From ZC4RG20 sp964553875 (lineage in GTDB: Bacteria; Pseudomonadota; Gammaproteobacteria; Steroidobacterales; Rariloculaceae): a stretch of 64,000 nt of DNA. A program made the translations under genes and the position numbers. The DNA lies in NCBI GenBank assembly GCA_964553875.1, contig CAZKNH010000004.1:1-64000 (forward strand). The letters are read 5' to 3'. Every line of letters begins with the position of its first letter. The first letter of the stretch is position 1. Of this stretch, positions 31,412 through 39,272 are shown one piece after another. The notes below the pieces were generated by a model. That model saw only the letters and a program-made list of their open reading frames with translations. It was not told the DNA's origin and made no database searches.

Positions 31412-32290
31412 TCACGCGACCTTCGCAAGGAGCTCGGGTGCGCGATTCGCGCCGCCGAACTGCTGGATCTTTTCCTTGAAGAGCGCCTTCATCGCTTCGA
31501 ACTGAGCGCCGAGCACCCGCAGAGGCTCGTAGTCCTTGGGGTTCTTCTCGTGATACTCGACGAAGCTGTCGATGAAGACGTGCTTCAGGTTCGTGCTGAT
31601 GTTGATCTTCGCGCAGCCGAGCTTGATGCAGCGCTGGATCACGTCGTCGGAGAGACCCGTGCCGCCGTGCAGCGCCATCGGCACGCCGGTGCGCTTGTTG
31701 ATCTCTTCGATCAAGTCGAAGCGAACGTTCGGCTCTCCCTTGTAGTAGCCGTGCGCCGTGCCGATTGCAGCCGCGAACGCGGCGAGATCGAGCTCGCGAC
31801 AGAACTTCTCGGCTTCGTTCGGGTCCGTGAAGATCGAGTCCTTCTCGTCGACGACCATGTCGTCCTCGACGCCCATGATCTGGCCGATCTCCGCCTCGAC
31901 GCCGACGTTCTTCGGGGTCGCGATGTCGACGACCCTGCGAGACAGCTCGAGGTTCTTCTCGAACGGGTACTCGGACGCGTCGATCATGACCGAGGTCCAG
32001 CCCATCTCGACGCACTTCTTGATCATCTCGAAGTCTTTCCCGTGGTCGAGATGGAGCACGACCGGGACCGGAGAGTCGCCGGCGATCTCACGCATCCATT
32101 CGACGAGCGCGCGATGGCCGTAGTACTTGATCGTCTTTGCGGACGTCTGAACGATGACCGGCGCATTCAGCTCTTCGGCTGCGGCCACCATCGCTTTCAT
32201 CGATGCATAGTCGACCGGGTTGAAGGCCGCGACCGCGTATCCCTGCGCTTTCGCTTCGGCCAGAACCGGCTTCATGTTGACGAGCGGCAT
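31412..32290 (-). CDS. Class II (zinc) fructose/tagatose-bisphosphate-type aldolase
   Basis: Reversible aldol cleavage of a ketose bisphosphate, normally yielding dihydroxyacetone phosphate and an aldehyde. The 292-residue product has the class II motifs LHLDHGKD (catalytic Asp and zinc His, about residues 78-85), GVEAEIGQIMG, the zinc His of IGTAHGYYKG, ALHGGTGLSDD with another zinc His, and KINISTNLK. ATG at 32290 has GGAG eight bases upstream. The upstream open frame lies between promoter and start and is not coding. First gene of a five-gene unit ending in gph. It may be Fba, GatY/KbaY or an aldolase for a rarer sugar; the company of DhaKL favours a specialised role. Confidence 0.88.
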   Translation of the reverse strand: MPLVNMKPVLAEAKAQGYAVAAFNPVDYASMKAMVAAAEELNAPVIVQTSAKTIKYYGHRALVEWMREIAGDSPVPVVLHLDHGKDFEMIKKCVEMGWTSVMIDASEYPFEKNLELSRRVVDIATPKNVGVEAEIGQIMGVEDDMVVDEKDSIFTDPNEAEKFCRELDLAAFAAAIGTAHGYYKGEPNVRFDLIEEINKRTGVPMALHGGTGLSDDVIQRCIKLGCAKINISTNLKHVFIDSFVEYHEKNPKDYEPLRVLGAQFEAMKALFKEKIQQFGGANRAPELLAKVA

Positions 32291-32345
32291 CTCTATTTCT
32301 CCTTCGCCGCGCGGGCAAACAAGGGTGGTGTGGAAACAGCAAGAC

Positions 32346-32374
32346 AATATACTTGATCGGCGCGGTATTGTCCC
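32346..32374 (-). promoter_or_regulatory. Probable sigma-70 promoter of the aldolase-dhaLK operon
   Basis: On the minus strand, GGGACA (32374-32369) and TATATT (32351-32346) are 17 bases apart. The predicted start of transcription lies near 32339, about 50 bases before the ATG at 32290. This AT-rich patch stands out in an otherwise GC-rich region. Confidence 0.55.
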
Positions 32375-32409
32375 GAACGGCGGGTCCGCGAAACCCGAAT
32401 TGCCGGGCT

Positions 32410-32442
32410 CGGGAAAAAGAAACGGGGCCTCTCGGCCCCGTT
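32410..32442 (-). terminator. Rho-independent terminator of the quinoprotein-DUF6152 unit
   Basis: A perfect 9-bp stem AACGGGGCC / GGCCCCGTT (32421-32429 and 32434-32442) with loop TCTC. On the minus strand it is followed by TTTCTTTTT. It lies 49 bases beyond the stop of the DUF6152 gene and just upstream of the aldolase promoter, which insulates the two units. Confidence 0.85.
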
Positions 32443-32490
32443 CCTTTGTCCGTGCGACCCTCGCGGCGCGAGGGCAGGCGGCGCCGCGCG

Positions 32491-32886
32491 CTACTCGTCT
32501 ACGCGGGTACCGCCGAGGTCGAGGCTCGTGCCGTCCGGGAACACGACGCCCGTCGAGTTCGCGCGGAGCGAGCCGTCCTTCGCCTGGAAGCCCGTGACCT
32601 GAACCCTCGTTCCGGGCGGCAGCGTATCACGCGTCCAGCCGCGGCGGAGCAGAGCGCTCGGCGCGCCGCCTTCGATCATCCAGCGCTCGACCGTGCCGTC
32701 TTCCTTCGTGACGTCGATGTGCAGCCACGAGTGCGGATTCACCCACTCGAACTCCACGACCACGCCCTCGAGCGAGACGGGCTTGTTGCGGTCGAACTCC
32801 GCAGCAAACGAATGATGCGCGAGTGCCGATCCGGCAGAGAGCATGAATCCGGCCCCGGCCGCGATGCTCCAAAACGTCTTTCGCAT
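32491..32886 (-). CDS. Exported DUF6152-type protein
   Basis: A 131-residue periplasmic protein: signal peptide to about residue 23 (ending GSALA), then HHSFAAEFDRNKPVSLEGVVVEFEWVNPHSWLHIDV, the hallmark of DUF6152, ending in a small beta-rich (OB-like) domain with PGTRVQVTGFQAKDG. Function unknown. In many proteobacteria such genes sit beside secreted quinoproteins, as here. It is the last gene of the probable unit 34003-35928, 33013-33831, 32491-32886 and is followed by a strong terminator. Confidence 0.8.
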   Translation of the reverse strand: MRKTFWSIAAGAGFMLSAGSALAHHSFAAEFDRNKPVSLEGVVVEFEWVNPHSWLHIDVTKEDGTVERWMIEGGAPSALLRRGWTRDTLPPGTRVQVTGFQAKDGSLRANSTGVVFPDGTSLDLGGTRVDE

Positions 32887-33012
32887 AACCTCTTACTCCT
32901 GTTTCAGCTGACCGCTTCGCACTTCGTCCGGGTATCTGTCAAATTCGTCTCGGTGCGTGCTCGTCGGCTGACATTTTAGACCAGTTCCCTTGGGATTGTT
33001 CCTGCCCGTTTC

Positions 33013-33831
33013 TCAATCTTGCTGTGGCTGCTGATCCTCCGGGAGCAGCAGGTCGTGGTAGAGCAGCATGTCGGCGAACGGCACGCACTTGAACTCGAGC
33101 AGCTGCGCGTTCGGCTCGACGTGGCGGTAGAGCATCATCTCGATCGTCCACGGCGCCGTGTAGACGGCCGGATCCTCGAGCGTCGCCTCGTACCAGAGGT
33201 GATCCGGGCCGCGCGGCGTGAAGCGCTCCGTGACCTTCAGAGTCCGGCTCGCGAAGTTACCGGCGCGATCGAGCCACGTCCTGCCGTTGAACCCTTCGGT
33301 TTCTACGACTAGCGTGTCGCCTTCCCAACGGCCGTTCGAGTAGCCCATCCACGTGTCGACGACCGCGGGCTGGTGCTCGACCATGTTGATGACGCGGTTC
33401 GTCGACGCGAACGGGTAGACCATCAGGATGTCGCCGTCGCCCTGGAAAATCTGGAACGGGAACGGCTGATAGGTCGCACGCGGAATCCCCGGCATGTAGC
33501 ACTTCGCGGCGGGGTCGGCCTCGGGCCAGTTCTTGCGATTCTCTTCGCGCTGCGCGAGGGCTTCGGGCTTGTACGGGATCTTGCCTTCGCGGACGACGCT
33601 CTGTCCTGCCGGGATCGCGGCGAACGCGCCCATCTGCCAGAACCGCTCGAGCTGCTCCGCGGAATGCGCCTCGAGGTTCCAATAGGCAGTGTTCATCGCC
33701 TGCCAAATCCCGTTCAGGTTGGGCTTGCCCAACAGGCGCTCCGGTCGCTCTTGCTGCTGCGCTTCCGCGGTACCCGCCGTGACGGCGACTGCAAGGGCCG
33801 TCGCGATAGCGCCTGCCAATCGATTTCGCAT
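33013..33831 (-). CDS. Exported conserved protein of unknown function (quinoprotein-associated)
   Basis: A 272-residue exported protein: signal peptide to about residue 24 (ending GTAEAQ). The mature part contains KPNLNGIWQAMN, PAAKCYMPGIPRATYQPFPFQIFQ, VDTWMGYSNGRWEGDTLVVETEGFNG and RTLKVTERFTPRGPDHLWYEATLEDP. The GRWEG-TLVVET-FNG block is also found in the protein at 36118-37128, so the two are distant paralogues. ATG at 33831 has GAGGAG nine bases upstream. Encoded between a quinoprotein and a DUF6152 gene. I do not recognise a catalytic motif; a secreted beta-rich binding protein is likely. Confidence 0.8.
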   Translation of the reverse strand: MRNRLAGAIATALAVAVTAGTAEAQQQERPERLLGKPNLNGIWQAMNTAYWNLEAHSAEQLERFWQMGAFAAIPAGQSVVREGKIPYKPEALAQREENRKNWPEADPAAKCYMPGIPRATYQPFPFQIFQGDGDILMVYPFASTNRVINMVEHQPAVVDTWMGYSNGRWEGDTLVVETEGFNGRTWLDRAGNFASRTLKVTERFTPRGPDHLWYEATLEDPAVYTAPWTIEMMLYRHVEPNAQLLEFKCVPFADMLLYHDLLLPEDQQPQQD

Positions 33832-34002
33832 CTGAAAACTCTCCTCTGCCATAGTTACCGGGACCTGTTCTGGAAAAGGCCCGAGGTCCGCAGGAACGGG
33901 AGCGACAGTACCCCGTTCCAGCTCCTCGGCGATCTTAATTTTCTCTAAGGGCAATTCTGGTTTTTCTGACGAATGTCCGTTCGGGCGGCCGTCTCCGGGC
34001 GC

Positions 34003-35928
34003 TCAGGGTAACGCAAATACGTTGACCGTGTCTCCGGCGACGATCGCGACGTGCTGCTTCCCGCGCGCGTCGGCGTAGGTCATCGGGTTCGCGTTCGCGT
34101 TCGCCTCGAGCACCGCCTGCCATAGCTCTTCCCCGGTGCGGGCGTCGAACGCGCGGAAACGCCGGTCGTTCGTCGCGCCGACGAACACGAGATCGCCGCC
34201 GGTGACCGTCGGTCCCGCGCTGCCCGAGTTCCCGACGAGCTGCTTGCCCTCGGGCAAGAGCTCGTTCAGGCCGAGCACGGACTCCCACAGGATCTCGCCC
34301 TTGTTCGTGTCGACGGCGATGAGCCGCGCCCACGGCGGCCGGTGGCAGGGCAGGGTGGGGCCGATGGGCCGCCCGTTCTCGTCGAACTCGCCGCTGATCG
34401 GCGCGTTGAAGCTGAAGAACGGGCCGACGCCCAGGATGCTCGCGCGATCGTACGGCTGCGTCGAGCCGACGGCTTCGAAGCTGTACGTTACGTTCGGGTC
34501 CTTGTCCTCGACCCAGCCGACGAGCGACGTGTCGTGGGAGTTCACGTAGACGATGCCCGTCGTCGGGTCAGCCGCGACGCCGCCCCAGTTGACGCCGCCG
34601 GTGCCGCCCGGGAACTGGATCGTCGACGCGGGCGGCGTCCCCTTCTCGTGATAGAGGAACGGCGTGAACGGCCCGGCGTTGTAGAAGCCGCCGCTCATCT
34701 CCCAGAACCGGTGGCACGCGGCCGAGTGCTCGGGCGTCGTCTCCTCGGGCGTCACGATCTCGTCCCGCGTGAAGCTGACGCGAGCGAGCGGGGGCGGCTT
34801 GACCGGGAACGGCTGCGTCGGCGAATACCACTCGCCAGGCACGTCGCCCTTCGGCACCGGCCGTTCCTCGACGTCGATCACGGGCTCGCCGGTCTCGCGG
34901 TTCAGCACGAAGAGGTAGCTCGTCTTGCCGACGTGCACGAGCGACGGCACGCGCCGGCCGTCGACGATCGTATCGATCAAGGCGCCGGCGGACGGCATGT
35001 CGGAATCCCAGAGGTCGTGGTGCACGGTCTGGAAATGCCACCGATACTCGCCGGTCTCGAGGTCGACCGCGACGATCGAGTTTGCGAAGACGTTCGCGCC
35101 GGGGCGGTCGCCGCCGTAGTAGTTCGCCGCAGGTCCCGCGATCGGCAGGTAGACGATGCCGCGGGCCGCATCGACCGGGGCGGCGAACGCCCACATGTTC
35201 GTGCCGGAGCGATTCTCCCAGCCGTCGCCCCATGTCTCGTTGAACGGCTCGCCTGGACGCGGCACGGTTTGGAACTCCCAGAGCTTCTCGCCCGTGCGCA
35301 CGTCGAACGCGCGCGGGTTGCCGGGCGGACCCTGGGGCACCTCGTTCACGTTCGCGCCGATCACGGCGACCGTGCCGTAGATCGTCGGCGTGCCGCGGTA
35401 CGGCACGCCGACGTCGACGCTGCCGTTCTCGCCGAACCCGGCCGCCGGTGTGCCGGTCTTGGCGTCGACCGCATAGAGCCGCGAGCCGGCCATGAAGAGG
35501 ACGCGGGGCGGCGTGGTCGCGTCGCCTTCCCAATATCCGACGCCGCGCGTCGAGACGCCGCCCGGTCCGCCCTGGCCCTGCGGCCGGGGGACGACATAAG
35601 CCCAGATCTCTTCGCCGGTGCCGGCGTCGAGCGCAACGACGCGATCGCCGCTCGGCACGTACATCACCCCTTCGATCACGAGCGGCACCGCGGTCGAGTT
35701 GCCGTTCAGGCGGTACGTCCAGACGCGCTCGAGGCTCGCGACGTTGTGCACGTTGATCTGGTCGAGCGGCGAGTAACGCGTCGCGGCAAGATCGCGGTTG
35801 ATCGTGCGCCAGTCGCCGGCGGGCATGTGGCTGTTGCTCCAACGCGGCGCGGCGTCCTGCGCGCGCGCATCCGTTGCGCCGATGAGGGCCGCCGCTCCAG
35901 CGGCGACGAGAGCCGGAATTCCCTTCAT
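34003..35928 (-). CDS. Periplasmic PQQ-dependent dehydrogenase (quinoprotein), paralogue 1
   Basis: A 641-residue exported eight-bladed propeller quinoprotein of the alcohol/glucose dehydrogenase type. The signal peptide ends ARAQ near residue 24. Blade motifs include LVIEGVMYVPSGDRVVALDAGTGEEIWAY, DLETGEYRWHFQTVHHDLWDSDMP and LVFVGATNDRRFRAFDARTGEELW. There is no heme-c motif, so an external cytochrome or quinone must take the electrons. ATG at 35928; the upstream in-frame ATG is less likely. The substrate is not known. It heads a probable unit with the two exported partner genes downstream and is divergent from the gene at 36118 across a 189-base gap. Confidence 0.88.
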   Translation of the reverse strand: MKGIPALVAAGAAALIGATDARAQDAAPRWSNSHMPAGDWRTINRDLAATRYSPLDQINVHNVASLERVWTYRLNGNSTAVPLVIEGVMYVPSGDRVVALDAGTGEEIWAYVVPRPQGQGGPGGVSTRGVGYWEGDATTPPRVLFMAGSRLYAVDAKTGTPAAGFGENGSVDVGVPYRGTPTIYGTVAVIGANVNEVPQGPPGNPRAFDVRTGEKLWEFQTVPRPGEPFNETWGDGWENRSGTNMWAFAAPVDAARGIVYLPIAGPAANYYGGDRPGANVFANSIVAVDLETGEYRWHFQTVHHDLWDSDMPSAGALIDTIVDGRRVPSLVHVGKTSYLFVLNRETGEPVIDVEERPVPKGDVPGEWYSPTQPFPVKPPPLARVSFTRDEIVTPEETTPEHSAACHRFWEMSGGFYNAGPFTPFLYHEKGTPPASTIQFPGGTGGVNWGGVAADPTTGIVYVNSHDTSLVGWVEDKDPNVTYSFEAVGSTQPYDRASILGVGPFFSFNAPISGEFDENGRPIGPTLPCHRPPWARLIAVDTNKGEILWESVLGLNELLPEGKQLVGNSGSAGPTVTGGDLVFVGATNDRRFRAFDARTGEELWQAVLEANANANPMTYADARGKQHVAIVAGDTVNVFALP

Positions 35929-36117
35929 TATTCTTGATCTCCGCACTGCCGCTGGAAGGGCAGAATCGCGCTAAAGATACACGCTGATCGCGCCCGAGCC
36001 CAAGGGCGCTCCGTTCGACGCTCCCGCGGACGAGCGCATATACTCGACGAACTCGCGAGTCCGGACGGAAGCTCACTTCGGGCTCGAGCGGATCTTTCGA
36101 ATCAACGGAGGTCTTCG

Positions 36118-37128
36118 ATGAAGGAGCGGATCTTGCGGCTCGGAGTGATGGCGGCGGGTGTCGCCGCGGCCCTGCTCGGGGCGTCAACGTCGAGCGTTGC
36201 ACAGGAGTCGAGCTGGGAGCACCCGAGGACACCTTGGGGCGACCCCGACCTGCAAGGCATGTGGCCGGTGAATCACATGACCGGCGTTCCGCTCGTTCGT
36301 CCACGGGAGTTCGGGACGCGGAACGTGCTGACGGACGAGGAGTACGCGCGGCGCGAGCAGCAGCTTTCCGCTCGCAACGCGGCGTACGACCGCGAAATCG
36401 AGTCGGGCCGGATGGGTATGGGCCATTGGGCGGAGGCCGGACAGATCCCGACGCGCGTCGCGTCACTGATCGTCGATCCGCCGGACGGGCAATTCCCGGA
36501 GCTGACCGCGCTCGGCAAAGAGATTTCGCCGACGATGGGCACGAGCTGGTTCCGCGACACATGGGATCGGCCGGAGGACTTCGACGTGTGGGATCGCTGC
36601 ATCACCCGCGGTCTTCCCGCATCGATGTTCCCGATGCAATACAACAACGGGATCGAGATCATCCAGGCTCCGGGTTATGTCGTATTGCGGCTCGAGATGA
36701 TCCACGAGGCGAGGATCATTCCGATCGACGGCCGCGCGCCGCTCGATCCGGCGATCAAGCAGTGGATGGGCGAGTCGCGCGGTCGCTGGGAGGGCAACAC
36801 GCTCGTCGTCGAGACGACGAACTTCAACGGGATCCCGCATATGACGAACATCGGCACGACGGGATCGCCGAATTACAACACGCCGACGAGCGAGCAGCTT
36901 CACATCACCGAACGCTTCACGCGTGTCAGCGACGACCGCCTCGAGTACGAGATCACCGTCGCGGACCCGGTGATGCAGACGCGGCCGTGGACGGCGGCGT
37001 ACACGTGGGTGCTGAACAACGACTACAAGATCTTCGAGTACGCGTGCCACGAGGGCAACATTCAGGTTCGCACGTACATCGAGACGTCGCGCTACGAGCG
37101 TCAGCAGCAGGCGGCGAATCGGAACTGA
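36118..37128 (+). CDS. Exported conserved protein of unknown function (quinoprotein-associated paralogue)
   Basis: A 336-residue exported protein with signal peptide to about residue 29 (ending SVAQ). It then reads HPRTPWGDPDLQGMW, PVNHMTGVPLVRP and a repeated family block: GESRGRWEGNTLVVETTNFNG, then LHITERFTRVSDDRLEYEITVADP and PWTAAYTWV. This block pairs with the same region of the protein at 33013-33831. ATG at 36118 has GGAGG about six bases upstream. It lies between two quinoprotein genes (divergent from one, convergent with the other), which suggests a shared extracytoplasmic oxidation function. No catalytic residues recognised. Confidence 0.8.
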   Translation: MKERILRLGVMAAGVAAALLGASTSSVAQESSWEHPRTPWGDPDLQGMWPVNHMTGVPLVRPREFGTRNVLTDEEYARREQQLSARNAAYDREIESGRMGMGHWAEAGQIPTRVASLIVDPPDGQFPELTALGKEISPTMGTSWFRDTWDRPEDFDVWDRCITRGLPASMFPMQYNNGIEIIQAPGYVVLRLEMIHEARIIPIDGRAPLDPAIKQWMGESRGRWEGNTLVVETTNFNGIPHMTNIGTTGSPNYNTPTSEQLHITERFTRVSDDRLEYEITVADPVMQTRPWTAAYTWVLNNDYKIFEYACHEGNIQVRTYIETSRYERQQQAANRN

Positions 37129-37156
37129 AGCGCGCGGTTTACGCGCTCGATTCGGA

Positions 37157-37193
37157 GCGGGCCGGCGAGCGATCGCCGGCCCGCTTCGCGTTT
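37157..37193 (+). terminator. Strong hairpin, probable terminator
   Basis: A perfect 12-bp stem GCGGGCCGGCGA / TCGCCGGCCCGC (37157-37168 and 37173-37184) with loop GCGA, followed on the plus strand by TTCGCGTTT. It lies 29 bases after the stop at 37128 and between two convergent genes. It may act in both directions, although no T run follows on the minus side. Confidence 0.75.
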
Positions 37194-37217
37194 AAGGTAC
37201 TGCTGGTTCTTTGGCCG

Positions 37218-39176
37218 TCAGTCCTCCGGCAGCGCGAACGTGATGTACTTGCCCGGCCCCGGCTCCGGCAGCCCCTCGCGGATGCCGAAGAGGCCCCAGC
37301 CGCCGCTCGCGATCGTGATGTACTGGCGGCCGTTCACCTCGTAGACGGCGGGCACGCCTTCCGACGCCGCGTCGAGCCGATAAGTCCACAGCACCTCGCC
37401 GGTATCGACGTCGTACGCGCGGAATGCGCGGTCCGACGACGTGCCGACGAAGAGGAGCCCGCCGGCCGTGACGACGGGGCCGCCGCGCGGTGCATGGCTG
37501 CCGGTGCCGGTGATGCCTCGCTCGGCGAGGAACGCGACCTCACCGTTCGGGATCTGCCATTCGATCACGCCTTCGTTCAGGTCGTACGCGGTGATGCGAG
37601 ACCACGGCGGGCCGATCGCCGAGAGGCCGTTGCTCTGCAGCATGAAATCGACCGGCACCGAGTACGGCACGAAATCCTCGCCCTCGTTCGGGATCGGACC
37701 GCCGCCCCCGAGCGGACCGCCCGGACCGCCGCCGCCTTGACGGAGCTGCAGGTTCGCCGTCGTCGGAAGCTCCTTCGAGACGATGTAGAGCTTGCCGTTG
37801 ACCGGATCGACGGCCGCGCTGCCCCAGTTCGCGCCGCCGTTGTGGCCCGGCATCATGATCGTGCCGCGCTCGCTCGGCGGCGTGTACAGGCCTTCGTTGC
37901 GGTACGTCCTGAGAATTTCCCGAAGCTTCTCCTGGTCTTCCTCGGGAATGTACGGGTTGATGTCGGCCTCCGTGAACGACTGCCGCGCGAACGGAGGCGG
38001 CGCCGTCGGGAACGGCTGCGTCGGCGACGACGCCTCTCCCGGTGCATCCGACTGCGGCACGGGCCGCTCCTCGATCGGCCAGATCGGCTCGCCGGTCTCA
38101 CGCTCGAACACGAACAGGAAGCCCTGCTTGCTCGCCTGCACGACGACATCGACCTCCTCGCCGTCGCGGCGCACGGTCAAGAGCTTCGGCGCCTGCGGAA
38201 GGTCGTAGTCCCAGAGATCGTGGTGAATCGTCTGGAAATGCCACAGCCGTTTTCCGGTCCTGGCATCGAGCGCGACGATGCTGTTGCCGAACAGGTTGTC
38301 GCCGTGACGGTTGCCGCCGTAGAAGTCGTAACGCGCGGTACCGGTCGGGATGAAGACGATGCCGCGCTCGACGTCGACCGTCGACTCGCTCCAGTTGTGC
38401 ACGCCGCCGAAAGCGTGCGCGGCGTCGTCCGGCCACGTGTCCGCGCCGAACTCGCCGGGGCGGGGCACCGTGTGGAAGACCCAGACGAGCTCGCCCGTTC
38501 GAACGTCGTACGCGTGGATGTCGGCCGGCGTCGAGCTGTAGCTCGCGCCGCCTGCGGGCAGCGAGATGATGATCAGGTTCTCGAAGACTCGGCCGGGGTT
38601 GTTCGTCTGCAGCGGCCTGACGCTTTCGACGTCGTCGACGAGACCGACTCGGAGGTCGACACGGCCGCCTTCGCCGAACGACTCGATGACCTTGCCCGTG
38701 CGCGCGTCGACCGCGGTCAGCAAGCCCCGGTTCAGGTAGAGGAGCCGTCGATCGGAGCGGTCTTCGCTCTCCCAGTAGCTGACGCCGCGCGTGCCGGGGG
38801 CGATGTCGTTCTTCCAGATCTCGCGGCCGGTGGCCGCGTCGAGCGCGACGAGGCCGCCCTGCGCGCGCACGTACATGACGCCGTCGACGACGATCGGGTT
38901 GAACAGCGGGTTGTCGCCGGTCTCGTAGCTCCAGACCGGCTCGAGCTGCGTGACGTTGCTCCGGTTGATCTGATCGAGCGCGGAGTACTGCGACGAGTCG
39001 ACGCCGCCGAGATACTGGTTCCAAACGCGGTAGTCGCGCTCGCCGGAACGCTGCACCGTTTGCGCCTCGGCGATCGCCGCGGCCAGCACCGCGATGGCGA
39101 GGCTGCCCGCCGTGACGGACGCGATGCGGCTCGCGGACGTCAAGGCAGGGCGATGAGAGGGTCGTCTGCGCTTCAT
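37218..39176 (-). CDS. Periplasmic PQQ-dependent dehydrogenase (quinoprotein), paralogue 2
   Basis: A 652-residue exported quinoprotein, paralogous to the one at 34003-35928. The signal region is about residues 15-39 (ending AEAQ). Propeller motifs include VVDGVMYVRAQGGLVALDAATGREIW, LDARTGKRLWHFQTIHHDLWDYDLP and LLFVGTSSDRAFRAYDVDTGEVLW. A Gly-rich loop (GGGGPGGPLGGGG) sits before the C-terminal blades. No heme-c motif is seen. ATG at 39176 gives a normal basic N-region. It converges with the paralogue-partner gene at 36118. Substrate unknown; a membrane-glucose-dehydrogenase-like or sorbosone/aldose-type activity is possible. Confidence 0.87.
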   Translation of the reverse strand: MKRRRPSHRPALTSASRIASVTAGSLAIAVLAAAIAEAQTVQRSGERDYRVWNQYLGGVDSSQYSALDQINRSNVTQLEPVWSYETGDNPLFNPIVVDGVMYVRAQGGLVALDAATGREIWKNDIAPGTRGVSYWESEDRSDRRLLYLNRGLLTAVDARTGKVIESFGEGGRVDLRVGLVDDVESVRPLQTNNPGRVFENLIIISLPAGGASYSSTPADIHAYDVRTGELVWVFHTVPRPGEFGADTWPDDAAHAFGGVHNWSESTVDVERGIVFIPTGTARYDFYGGNRHGDNLFGNSIVALDARTGKRLWHFQTIHHDLWDYDLPQAPKLLTVRRDGEEVDVVVQASKQGFLFVFERETGEPIWPIEERPVPQSDAPGEASSPTQPFPTAPPPFARQSFTEADINPYIPEEDQEKLREILRTYRNEGLYTPPSERGTIMMPGHNGGANWGSAAVDPVNGKLYIVSKELPTTANLQLRQGGGGPGGPLGGGGPIPNEGEDFVPYSVPVDFMLQSNGLSAIGPPWSRITAYDLNEGVIEWQIPNGEVAFLAERGITGTGSHAPRGGPVVTAGGLLFVGTSSDRAFRAYDVDTGEVLWTYRLDAASEGVPAVYEVNGRQYITIASGGWGLFGIREGLPEPGPGKYITFALPED

Positions 39177-39272
39177 TGGCTTTGCTCTTCTTGAGTTTTC
39201 TCGGGCCGGATGGCCGGCCACCAGATACTAAAGGAACGGCCTCTGATTGTCCGCACGGCCGTCACGCGCGGA

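Noticed and set aside
36234..39194. A 986-codon plus-strand frame across two real genes
   Set aside because: It runs out of frame over the gene at 36118 and antisense to the quinoprotein at 37218, with an Arg-rich composition typical of shadow frames.
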